Source: Mariprofundaceae bacterium (lineage in GTDB: Bacteria; Pseudomonadota; Zetaproteobacteria; Mariprofundales; Mariprofundaceae). From it: a stretch of 6,678 bases of DNA. Position numbers and translations under genes: made by a program. The DNA lies in contig JAUZQL010000110.1 in the NCBI GenBank assembly GCA_030950975.1, forward strand, positions 1 through 6,678. The letters run 5' to 3'. This document shows, piece after piece, positions 1-5,796 of the stretch. How positions within the stretch are numbered: the stretch's first letter is position 1; each line of letters starts with the position of its first letter. The notes beneath the pieces are model-generated. The model saw only the letters and a program-made list of their open reading frames with translations, was not told where the DNA came from and ran no database searches.

Positions 1-1067
1 AAGGATTGATAAGGATGGTGTAATAACACATCTCGTTCTCGAATCATTGCAAAAATATGCCCATAACCCTGCTGAAAGCTTGGATGTATACCCACGTCGT
101 AATTTGGAAATTTTAAATCAGGACGTTCTAATTGATCACATATAGGTGATAGGCGATAAAGATTCACAGGACCTGCCACACGATATAAATCGTGTGGTTG
201 TAACTGGAATTGTTGAAGTAAAAAGTCAGATAGCTCATGAGGGCAACGGGTGGATACTTCCAAACGTACGACTTGAGCAAATCGGCGCTCCAGTAACTCA
301 CCACTGATCGCTTTTTTCAAGTCACCAAGTTCTTCATCCACATCCATTTCACTATTGCGAGTAATACGAAACTGATGACATGCCATCGCTTTCATACCTG
401 GGAATAAATCACCAACATGAGCATGGATGATGGATGATAAAAACACATAACAATCTTTGGAGCTGGCAATATCATCAGGTAAGCGAACGATGCGAGATAA
501 TGAACGTGGCGCTTGCACAATAGCATGTGTGGATTCGCGTCCAAAAGCATCCTTACCATCCAATTCAACGATAAAGTTAAGAATCTTATTTAATAAACGC
601 GGAAAAGGATGGGCAGGATCAAGACCGATGGGCGTGAGAACAGGTAAAAGTTCGTGTTTGAAAAAATGATGAATCCATTGTTGTTGTTCTTCTGTCCATT
701 CATGACGATGTAAAAAAGTAATGCCTTCATTGCGCATATTCGGTAATAAATCATCATTCAAAAGTTTGTATTGTTGTTCAATAAGGGTGCTTACATGTTG
801 GTGAATACTATGTAGAACTTCGCTGGGTGACATGCCATCAGCCCCAGTATTCATGGAACCAAGTGCTAATCTTTGTTTCTGAATCGCCACACGAACTTCA
901 AAATATTCATCCATATTGGATGTGCAAATACACAAAAAACGTAAGCGCTCTAACAGGGGAATACTTTGATCACATGCCATTTCAAAGACACGCCGATTAA
1001 ATTCAAGCATGCTTAAATCACGGTTAATATATAATTCGGGAGCGTCAAGTGAAGTAGAATGTGGCAA
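1..1067 (-). CDS. ppk: Polyphosphate kinase 1 (PPK1), N-terminal half, cut by the left window edge
   Basis: PPK1 reversibly transfers the gamma-phosphate of ATP to long-chain polyphosphate and is usually a peripheral inner-membrane enzyme. About 355 codons are visible of a family length near 690. Seen in the translation: the N-terminal signature ELYINRDLS (residues 11-19) followed by LEFNRRV, then TSNMDEYFEVRVA, DPAHPFPRLLNKILNF, FRITRNSEMDVDE in the middle, and IRERDVLLHHPYQS at the window edge, a conserved block just before the catalytic domain. The phospho-accepting histidines lie outside the window. The residue after LS, normally Trp, is Met here. The first in-frame ATG (codon 20) falls inside the conserved signature, so the start must be upstream. 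No in-frame ATG exists in the intergenic region, and TTG at 1067 has an AAGAGG ribosome site 5 nt before it. The gene is divergent from the cyclase gene. The family call is near certain; the exact start is likely. Confidence 0.95.
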   Translation of the reverse strand, partial: MPHSTSLDAPELYINRDLSMLEFNRRVFEMACDQSIPLLERLRFLCICTSNMDEYFEVRVAIQKQRLALGSMNTGADGMSPSEVLHSIHQHVSTLIEQQYKLLNDDLLPNMRNEGITFLHRHEWTEEQQQWIHHFFKHELLPVLTPIGLDPAHPFPRLLNKILNFIVELDGKDAFGRESTHAIVQAPRSLSRIVRLPDDIASSKDCYVFLSSIIHAHVGDLFPGMKAMACHQFRITRNSEMDVDEELGDLKKAISGELLERRFAQVVRLEVSTRCPHELSDFLLQQFQLQPHDLYRVAGPVNLYRLSPICDQLERPDLKFPNYDVGIHPSFQQGYGHIFAMIRERDVLLHHPYQS

Positions 1068-1072
1068 GGCAA

Positions 1073-1078
1073 CCTCTT
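1073..1078 (-). promoter_or_regulatory. Ribosome binding site deciding the TTG start of ppk
   Basis: Read on the minus strand this is AAGAGG, a strong Shine-Dalgarno match, separated by 5 nt (TTGCC) from TTG at 1067. It decides the start because the reading frame stays open upstream and offers no ATG. A non-ATG start may keep translation of PPK modest, which is an inference. Confidence 0.6.
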
Positions 1079-1099
1079 GTAGATATGGTGAAAAATCGA

Positions 1100-1133
1100 A
1101 GAATAACAAGTTGACATGACAAGTGCATGTCAA
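1100..1133 (-). promoter_or_regulatory. Putative Pho box plus -10 element of the ppk promoter
   Basis: On the ppk strand, TTGACAT (1133-1127), 4 nt, then TTGTCAT (1122-1116) form two 7-mers in an 11-bp repeat. They match the PhoB-box half-site CTGTCAT at 5/7 and 6/7 positions. After a further 10 nt comes TATTCT (1105-1100), a 4/6 match to TATAAT, at the spacing usual for PhoB-dependent promoters, where the box replaces the -35 element. Transcription would begin near 1094 and leave a leader of about 27 nt carrying the AAGAGG site. ppk is a known Pho-regulon member in several proteobacteria. This rests on pattern matching only, and the same bases also form a palindrome that another regulator could use. 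Confidence 0.45.
1111..1133. repeat. Perfect inverted repeat (8-bp arms, 7-nt spacer) in the divergent promoter region
   Basis: TTGACATG (1111-1118) and CATGTCAA (1126-1133) are exact reverse complements around a 7-nt spacer. The element sits between two divergent genes and overlaps candidate promoter elements on both strands, as an operator for a dimeric regulator would. No T-run follows, so it is not terminator-like. It could equally be a by-product of the proposed Pho-box repeats. Confidence 0.5.
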
Positions 1134-1140
1134 ATATATG
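1111..1140 (+). promoter_or_regulatory. Possible sigma-70-type promoter for the cyclase-led gene cluster
   Basis: TTGACA at 1111-1116 is a perfect -35 consensus. TATATG at 1135-1140 (4/6 to TATAAT) lies 18 bp downstream, and ATATAT one base earlier gives a 17-bp spacer. Transcription from here would leave a leader of roughly 170 nt before the ATG at 1321. No better -35/-10 pair was found closer to the gene. The -35 hexamer lies inside the left palindrome arm, so occupancy of that operator would compete with RNA polymerase. Weak support. Confidence 0.25.
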
Positions 1141-1275
1141 TTATGTACGCCTGCATGATACGTTTTTTCTTTGCATAGGATGCTTGAAAAAATATTGACT
1201 GATTGGGTTGGTGTATTCATTCAAGCTGGATGAAAATCTTATCGCTGATACTTGTCAGTCAAACATTGCCCCCTA

Positions 1276-1294
1276 GAATCATGGGCTTTGATTC
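1276..1294. repeat. Short inverted repeat upstream of the cyclase start
   Basis: GAATCA (1276-1281) and TGATTC (1289-1294) are perfect 6-bp complements around a 7-nt spacer, ending 26 nt before the cyclase ATG. In the mRNA leader it could form a small AT-rich hairpin, or in DNA a minor operator. Such short repeats arise by chance, so no function is assigned. Confidence 0.2.
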
Positions 1295-1320
1295 CAATAT
1301 GTGAGGAAGATGGTATTATA

Positions 1321-2400
1321 ATGAATGTAAAGCGGTCAGAATTTAGAAATAAAATTCATTTGGTACTGGCATTGCTTGGTGTGATACCTTATCTGCTCAC
1401 GGCGTATATTTTCATGCAAGCACACATGAGTATGACCGAAGGTATCATGTTTATGGCCGCCATGATTCTTGTCTTTCATCTTGCTGGTTTTCAAATTTTA
1501 CGCACGTTCTCAGATGATCTTCTTGATCTTGTTAAAAGCAGCACCTTTACCAAACAAGGCAAGCAGCGTTATAAAGCATTGCCAGTGTATCAACAGAACA
1601 CCTCTGAAGTGGTGGCGATTCGAACCAATTTTAACACCCTGCTTTTAAAGCTGGATGAAACGCAGCAAAAATTTGATTCTGTAACCATTGAAATCTTGCG
1701 TGAATCCCGTAAATTGTTTATCGAACATGAGCGTTGTTTGTCTGAATTAAAACCTTATGTTGATCCCAAAATTTTCAAACGAATTATCGATAATGTTGAA
1801 AGCCATGCACTTGGATTACACTGTGAACATCGCCGTGTTGCCGTATTATTTCTTGATATATGCTCGTTTACAAAGTTGTCGGAAAATTTACCACCCGAAC
1901 AGGTGGGAATTATGCTGAATGAATTTTTTACCGTTGCTGTGCAAGTTATTTATCGCCACAACGGTGTGGTTGATAAGTTTATTGGCGATGCTGTGATGGC
2001 TGTTTTTGGATTAACAACACCGCTTTACAAGGTTTCTGTGGATGCTGTCAATGCAGCTTTGGATTTACAAGCCGCCAGTCAAGATTTAATGAAAAAATGG
2101 ACTCAAGAAGGTCGTATCACCTTCAAGGTTCGTGTTGGTATCAATACAGGTGAAGTGATTGCAGGAAATATTGGTTCCCAAGATAGAATGGACTATACGG
2201 TGATTGGCGATGCTGTGAATGTTGCCTCCCGCATGGTTGATCAAGCCGCTGCCGATGAAGTGGTGATTAGCGGTATTACGTACACCAATAGTAAGCAGTA
2301 TTTTGACATGATGTTCAAAGGTTCAGCCCATGTTAAAAATCGTGATGCCCCTATTGATTGTTATACGGTTCTTGAGAAAAGAAAGGAAGCCTTTCAATAA
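1321..2400 (+). CDS. Membrane-anchored class III adenylate cyclase
   Basis: Predicted to convert ATP to cAMP with its catalytic domain in the cytoplasm; 359 aa. Two hydrophobic segments (about 12-32 and 41-60) are joined by a loop of only about eight residues. A linker of about 100 residues follows, partly coiled-coil-like, leading into the usual LKPYVDPKIFKRI entry segment. The cyclase domain spans about 170-355. All expected catalytic residues are present by family alignment: metal-binding D179 (FLDICSFT) and D223 (KFIGDAVMA), purine-specifying K219 and T293 (DYTVIGDAVNVASR), and transition-state N300 and R304. The K/T pair points to ATP rather than GTP. No recognisable sensor domain is seen. 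ATG 1321 is preferred, with AGGAAG 11 nt upstream. A TTG at 1252 would add 23 residues lacking family character. It is 36 bp ahead of the SEC-C gene and may lead that operon. Confidence 0.9.
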   Translation: MNVKRSEFRNKIHLVLALLGVIPYLLTAYIFMQAHMSMTEGIMFMAAMILVFHLAGFQILRTFSDDLLDLVKSSTFTKQGKQRYKALPVYQQNTSEVVAIRTNFNTLLLKLDETQQKFDSVTIEILRESRKLFIEHERCLSELKPYVDPKIFKRIIDNVESHALGLHCEHRRVAVLFLDICSFTKLSENLPPEQVGIMLNEFFTVAVQVIYRHNGVVDKFIGDAVMAVFGLTTPLYKVSVDAVNAALDLQAASQDLMKKWTQEGRITFKVRVGINTGEVIAGNIGSQDRMDYTVIGDAVNVASRMVDQAAADEVVISGITYTNSKQYFDMMFKGSAHVKNRDAPIDCYTVLEKRKEAFQ

Positions 2401-2436
2401 TTTCATTTAGCTATCTTTATCATAGAGTCCCCCGAT

Positions 2437-2898
2437 ATGTCTTCTATTGATTCCACCCCAACCATGCTCTGCCCTTGCGGTACAAAAAAATTATTTAGGG
2501 ATTGCTGTCAACCCGTCATTGAAAACGATAGTGCGACTACAGCCGAAATATTGATGCGCTCTCGATATAGTGCTTTTGTGATACAAGATGCCAGTTATTT
2601 ATTGAATACATGGCATGAAAGTACACGTCCTAAAGATTTTCAACTGGGTTCATCACGTTGGTTGGGTTTATCCATTATAAAGTCATCTTATAATCAAGTG
2701 CGTTTTGAAGCCGCTTTTTATACTGGATCTAAAGGCATGATATTGAAAGAAAACAGTCGTTTTGTGTATGAGAATGAGCATTGGCGTTATGTCGATGGTG
2801 ATTGCAAAGTCGAAACCATTGGACGCAATGCCGTGTGTTTTTGTGGTAGCGGACGTAAATTCAAACAATGTTGCAAACCCAATACGGACACTGTTTGA
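2437..2898 (+). CDS. YchJ-like (UPF0225) protein with two SEC-C zinc motifs
   Basis: A 153-aa protein, close in length to E. coli YchJ (about 152). It has a SEC-C motif at each end: C12-x-C14-x8-C23-C24 at the N-terminus and C134-x-C136-x8-C145-C146 at the C-terminus, each a likely zinc site like that at the SecA C-terminus. The middle region, with SRYSAFVIQDASYLLNTWH near 42-60, matches the NTF2-like YchJ core. The molecular role of the family is not established to my knowledge; SEC-C motifs suggest binding to a protein or ribosomal partner. The ribosome site before ATG 2437 is poor (AGAG about 9 nt upstream), and Met10 (2464) is an alternative, though it leaves only one residue before the first cysteine. 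The stop is 16 bp before queG, so co-transcription is likely. Confidence 0.9.
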   Translation: MSSIDSTPTMLCPCGTKKLFRDCCQPVIENDSATTAEILMRSRYSAFVIQDASYLLNTWHESTRPKDFQLGSSRWLGLSIIKSSYNQVRFEAAFYTGSKGMILKENSRFVYENEHWRYVDGDCKVETIGRNAVCFCGSGRKFKQCCKPNTDTV

Positions 2899-2914
2899 TT
2901 TGAATCAGCCAACG

Positions 2915-4066
2915 ATGAATGAGCTGGCGGCATTGATTCGTCAACATGCAAAAGAACATGGTTTTGATGCCTGTTATTTTTCACGTCCCATCATAAAAAA
3001 TCAAGATAAAGAAGCACTCAATCACTGGCTTGAGCATGACTATCAAGCCGATATGACATGGATGGCGGAAGAAACGCGTCTTGAACGTCGAAAAGACCCC
3101 AAAAGTATGTTGGATGGTGTGCAGACAGTGATTTGCCTTGCCATGCGTCATACGCCACCCGCGTATGATTTGGAAACGGCGCAAGCATCGAAAGAGCAAG
3201 GCATCATTGCCTCGTATGCTTATGGTTTAGATTACCATGATGTGATGAAAAAACGACTCAAAGCCTTGGCACATGATTTGGATGACCTGTTAGGCAAACA
3301 TGCACAGCGTGTTTATGTGGATACGGCTCCCGTGTTGGAACACGCACTCGCAGCATCGGCAGGTTTGGGTTGGCAAGGTAAACACAGCTTGACGATTCAC
3401 CGAGAGCATGGTTCTTATCTGATGTTGGGCGAAATCTTTACCACGGCATATATTGAAGAAAATCAAGCGGCGAGCCAACATTGTGGAAGTTGTACTGCCT
3501 GTTTGGATGTGTGTCCCACAAGAGCCATTGTTGCGCCTTATGTGGTGGATGCCAATCTCTGTATTTCTTATTTAACCATTGAATACAAAGGCGTGATTCC
3601 ACGTCATTTACGCACCATGATGGGCAATCATATTTATGGTTGTGATGATTGTCAGATGGTCTGCCCGTGGAATCGAAAAATAACCCCTGTGGATGATTTA
3701 TTGATGGCAAATCAAACCCATATTCGCCCCATGTTATCCACCTTATTACTATTCAATGACGATGACTTTCGCCAGCATTTCCGTAAATCACCAGTGAAAC
3801 GTACAGGGCGGGTGGCATTGTTAAGAAATGTGTGTGTCGCTATGGGTAATTCGGGTTGCCCTGATTTTATTCCCTCACTTCTTCAAGCAAGTAAGGCAGA
3901 CGAAAGCTTGATTCGTATCCATGCGATATGGGCGTTATCGCAGCTTATCAACGAGCCTGCCCATGTGTTGCAGCAGTTAAACGATTTGGAAAAAGACGAA
4001 AGCGATGATGATGTCTTGCAAGAAATTGCCCAATGTCGGCAAGAGGCGATAGCTTCCGCCGCATGA
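2915..4066 (+). CDS. queG: Epoxyqueuosine reductase QueG
   Basis: A cytoplasmic cobalamin- and Fe-S-dependent enzyme that reduces epoxyqueuosine to queuosine at the tRNA wobble position, the last step of the pathway; 383 aa against about 380 usual. Residues 1-185 form the cobalamin/substrate domain. D136 in YVDTAPVLE matches the proposed catalytic acid, followed by GLGWQGKHSLTI. Two [4Fe-4S] sites follow, with cysteines C190, C193, C196, C200P and C216, then C243, C246, C250P. In ferredoxin fashion C190/193/196/250 and C200/216/243/246 would each hold one cluster. The C-terminal part (about 285-383, with RTGRVALLRNVCVAMGN and IRIHAIWALSQL) is the HEAT-like tRNA-binding region. ATG 2915 gives family length, although no clear ribosome site precedes it. 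TTG 2900 would add five residues and is a weaker alternative. Its stop overlaps the next gene as ATGA. Confidence 0.96.
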   Translation: MNELAALIRQHAKEHGFDACYFSRPIIKNQDKEALNHWLEHDYQADMTWMAEETRLERRKDPKSMLDGVQTVICLAMRHTPPAYDLETAQASKEQGIIASYAYGLDYHDVMKKRLKALAHDLDDLLGKHAQRVYVDTAPVLEHALAASAGLGWQGKHSLTIHREHGSYLMLGEIFTTAYIEENQAASQHCGSCTACLDVCPTRAIVAPYVVDANLCISYLTIEYKGVIPRHLRTMMGNHIYGCDDCQMVCPWNRKITPVDDLLMANQTHIRPMLSTLLLFNDDDFRQHFRKSPVKRTGRVALLRNVCVAMGNSGCPDFIPSLLQASKADESLIRIHAIWALSQLINEPAHVLQQLNDLEKDESDDDVLQEIAQCRQEAIASAA

Positions 4067-4989
4067 ATTTAGGACAAGCCATTATCTTGCGTATCTTACA
4101 AGCCATTCCAACCTTATTGGGTGTGGTTACTTTGGTGTTTTTCCTGCTTCACTTGGTACCAGGCGACCCCGTTGATGCACTATTAGGAGAAACGGCTTTG
4201 GCAGCGGATCGAGAAGCCATGCGCCATGCTTTGCATTTGGATGTACCGCTCATGCAGCAATATTTCAGTTATTTACAAGGTTTACTGTCAGGCAACTGGG
4301 GGCAAAGCATTATTGATCATCGTGATGTGTGGTTACGCATGATGGAGCGTTTACCTGCGACCATCGAACTGGCGGCTGCAAGCTTATTATTGGCCATTAT
4401 CTTGGCATTGCCCTTGGGCTATTGGGCGGCACGTTATGCAGGGAAGATTCAAGATACTGCATCGATGACGTTTTCACTATTGGGTGTATCAATTCCTAAT
4501 TTCTGGCTGGGCCCAATGCTCATGTTATTGTTTTCGATTGAATTGGCTTGGTTACCTGTATCGGGTATGGAGCAAGCAGGCAGCCTTGTGTTACCCACTG
4601 TAACCTTAGGGACTGCTTTGGCAGCCATGTTATCTCGCATGGCACGTTCCAGTTGGTTGGAAGCCATGAGTATGGATGCGATTCGGACAGCCCGCGCCTT
4701 TGGTATTGCTGAAAGGTGGATTTGGTGGCGACATGCTGCACGCATCGCAGCGATACCTGTGATGACCATGTTTGCCTTGCAATTGGGCGCAGTGCTTGGC
4801 GGTGCGGTGATTACAGAAACCGTATTCGATTGGCCTGGCTTAGGCATGTTGACCATTGAGGCGATTCAACGGCGTGATTATCCTTTGGTACAAGCTTGTG
4901 TGTTGTTGATTGCGCTATTTTATGTGTTGGCAAACTTATTGGCGGATGTATTGGGATTATTGTTGGATGCAAGGCAACGTCATGTCTAA
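4063..4989 (+). CDS. ABC transporter permease, DppB/OppB family (peptide/nickel type)
   Basis: An inner-membrane subunit of a peptide/nickel-family importer, 308 aa. Family signs are the N-terminal helix with RILQAIPTLLGVVTLVFFLLHLVPGDPVD (about 10-38, the VPGDP hallmark), LPATIELAAASLLLA (97-111) opening the second helix, LLGVSIPNFWLG in the third, and the cytoplasmic EAA loop DAIRTARAFGIAERW (205-219, Gly214) that docks on the ATPase. TVFDWPGLGMLTIEAIQRRDYPLVQ precedes the last helix, giving six membrane segments. The start at 4063 overlaps the queG stop as ATGA, implying translational coupling. ATG 4033 in frame would add ten polar residues not typical of the family. The substrate cannot be read from a permease; dipeptide, oligopeptide or nickel all remain possible, so no gene symbol is given. 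Confidence 0.93.
   Translation: MNLGQAIILRILQAIPTLLGVVTLVFFLLHLVPGDPVDALLGETALAADREAMRHALHLDVPLMQQYFSYLQGLLSGNWGQSIIDHRDVWLRMMERLPATIELAAASLLLAIILALPLGYWAARYAGKIQDTASMTFSLLGVSIPNFWLGPMLMLLFSIELAWLPVSGMEQAGSLVLPTVTLGTALAAMLSRMARSSWLEAMSMDAIRTARAFGIAERWIWWRHAARIAAIPVMTMFALQLGAVLGGAVITETVFDWPGLGMLTIEAIQRRDYPLVQACVLLIALFYVLANLLADVLGLLLDARQRHV
4971..4974 (+). promoter_or_regulatory. Ribosome binding site deciding the DppC-like start
   Basis: AAGG lies 7 nt before ATG 4982, inside the end of the DppB-like gene. It favours this start over the longer in-frame ATG at 4910 and fits translation coupled to the upstream gene, whose stop codon overlaps the start region. Confidence 0.5.
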
Positions 4990-5782
4990 ACGTGTGATTT
5001 ACTTGCTTGTATGCTGTTTTTCCTTGCCTTTATTGGTGTTGTTATTGAGTGCTTGGATGAATTTGGATGGACATCGTGTGGATTTAGACAACGTGCTTTC
5101 AGGCATGAGTGCAACGCATTTATTGGGCTGTGATGCCTTAGGGCGTGATGTCTTGGCACGATTGGCTGAAGGACTTCGACTCTCGCTATTTGTCGGGGTG
5201 GTTGTGGTATCTTTGGGCGCATGTTTTGGCATTACATTGGGCATCTTATCGGCTTGGTATGGCGGTTGGGTTGATATATGTCTGATGCGTATGGCGGACG
5301 TATTGCTTTCCTTTCCTGGTATTTTATTGGCGATTGCCTTGGCTGCGATGCTTGGATCAGGGGTGGATAATCTTATTTTGGCATTGGTGGTGGTGGGATG
5401 GGTTGGCTTTGCACGTCTAAGCCGTGTGCAGGTGTTATCTTTGAAACATGCCTCTTTTGTTGAAGCCGCACGTGTCAATGGCATGCCTTTACCTTATATC
5501 ATGATCAGACATTTATTGCCCAATATTGCTGCGCCGTTATTGGTGGAAGCGAGCTTTGGTTTGGCTGCGGTGATGATTGCTGAAGCAGGTTTATCCTTTT
5601 TAGGCATTGGTGTGCAACCGCCCAATGCCTCATTGGGCACCATGATTAAAGAAGGCACGTCATTGATGTTGGTGCAACCTAGTTTGGTTATTTTTCCCGG
5701 TTTGATGTTGTTTTTGATTGTGATGGCGGTGAACTTATTGGGCGATGCCTTGCGTGACCATTTGGATGTCAAACACACCTAA
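4982..5782 (+). CDS. ABC transporter permease, DppC/OppC family
   Basis: Second permease of the importer, 266 aa, expected to pair with the upstream DppB-like subunit. Seen: an N-terminal helix (about 5-25), the family motif LLGCDALGRDVLARL (47-61; the usual Thr is Cys50), helices from about 70 onward, the EAA loop VEAARVNGMPLPYIMIRHLLPN (160-181, E161-A-A, Gly167), and the C-terminal block AEAGLSFLGIGVQPPNASLGTMI. It is about 30 residues shorter than E. coli DppC, because the cytoplasmic N-terminal stretch before the first helix is nearly absent. ATG 4982 overlaps the upstream stop by 8 nt and has AAGG 7 nt before it. An in-frame upstream ATG at 4910 adds a Trp/Tyr/Cys-rich stretch that is just the shifted frame of the upstream gene. 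No binding protein or ATPase gene follows; argB converges immediately. Confidence 0.93.
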   Translation: MSKRVIYLLVCCFSLPLLVLLLSAWMNLDGHRVDLDNVLSGMSATHLLGCDALGRDVLARLAEGLRLSLFVGVVVVSLGACFGITLGILSAWYGGWVDICLMRMADVLLSFPGILLAIALAAMLGSGVDNLILALVVVGWVGFARLSRVQVLSLKHASFVEAARVNGMPLPYIMIRHLLPNIAAPLLVEASFGLAAVMIAEAGLSFLGIGVQPPNASLGTMIKEGTSLMLVQPSLVIFPGLMLFLIVMAVNLLGDALRDHLDVKHT

Positions 5783-5796
5783 AAAACGTATAATAT

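Noticed and set aside
457..669. Plus-strand ORF of 70 codons
   Set aside because: It lies antisense within ppk, whose conserved protein sequence continues unbroken on the minus strand. The product has no recognisable family features.
1195..1223. TTGACT at 1195 as the -35 of the cyclase promoter
   Set aside because: No acceptable -10 hexamer occurs 16-18 bp downstream; TATTCA at 1214 is too close (13 bp).
1252..1320. Upstream TTG start for the cyclase
   Set aside because: No ribosome site precedes it, and the 23 extra residues are not typical. ATG 1321 directly precedes a positively charged start and the first membrane helix.
1317..1322. TATAAT at the cyclase start codon as a -10 element
   Set aside because: It overlaps the ATG and has no -35 at a usable distance (TTGATT at 1288 is 23 bp away), so it would give a transcript lacking the start region.
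2381..2395. Hairpin GAAAGG-AAG-CCTTTC at the end of the cyclase gene as a terminator
   Set aside because: The stem is only 6 bp with a 3-nt loop, lies within the last codons, and is followed by mixed bases rather than a T-run. The next gene starts 36 bp later.
2762..2914. Upstream extension of queG by 51 codons to 2762
   Set aside because: It overlaps the SEC-C gene in another frame, would exceed the family length, and encodes a Met/Val-rich stretch unrelated to QueG.
2683..3710. Several minus-strand ORFs (2683-2868, 2787-2984, 2981-3199, 3290-3481, 3438-3710)
   Set aside because: All are antisense to the SEC-C gene or queG, which are strongly supported. None has a ribosome site or recognisable motif.
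4999..5484. Minus-strand ORF of 161 codons under the DppC-like gene
   Set aside because: The opposite strand encodes a clear permease with family motifs. The antisense product is a Thr/Pro/Lys-rich shadow without domain character. The same applies to 4449-4856, 4520-4741, 4986-5222 and 5494-5778.
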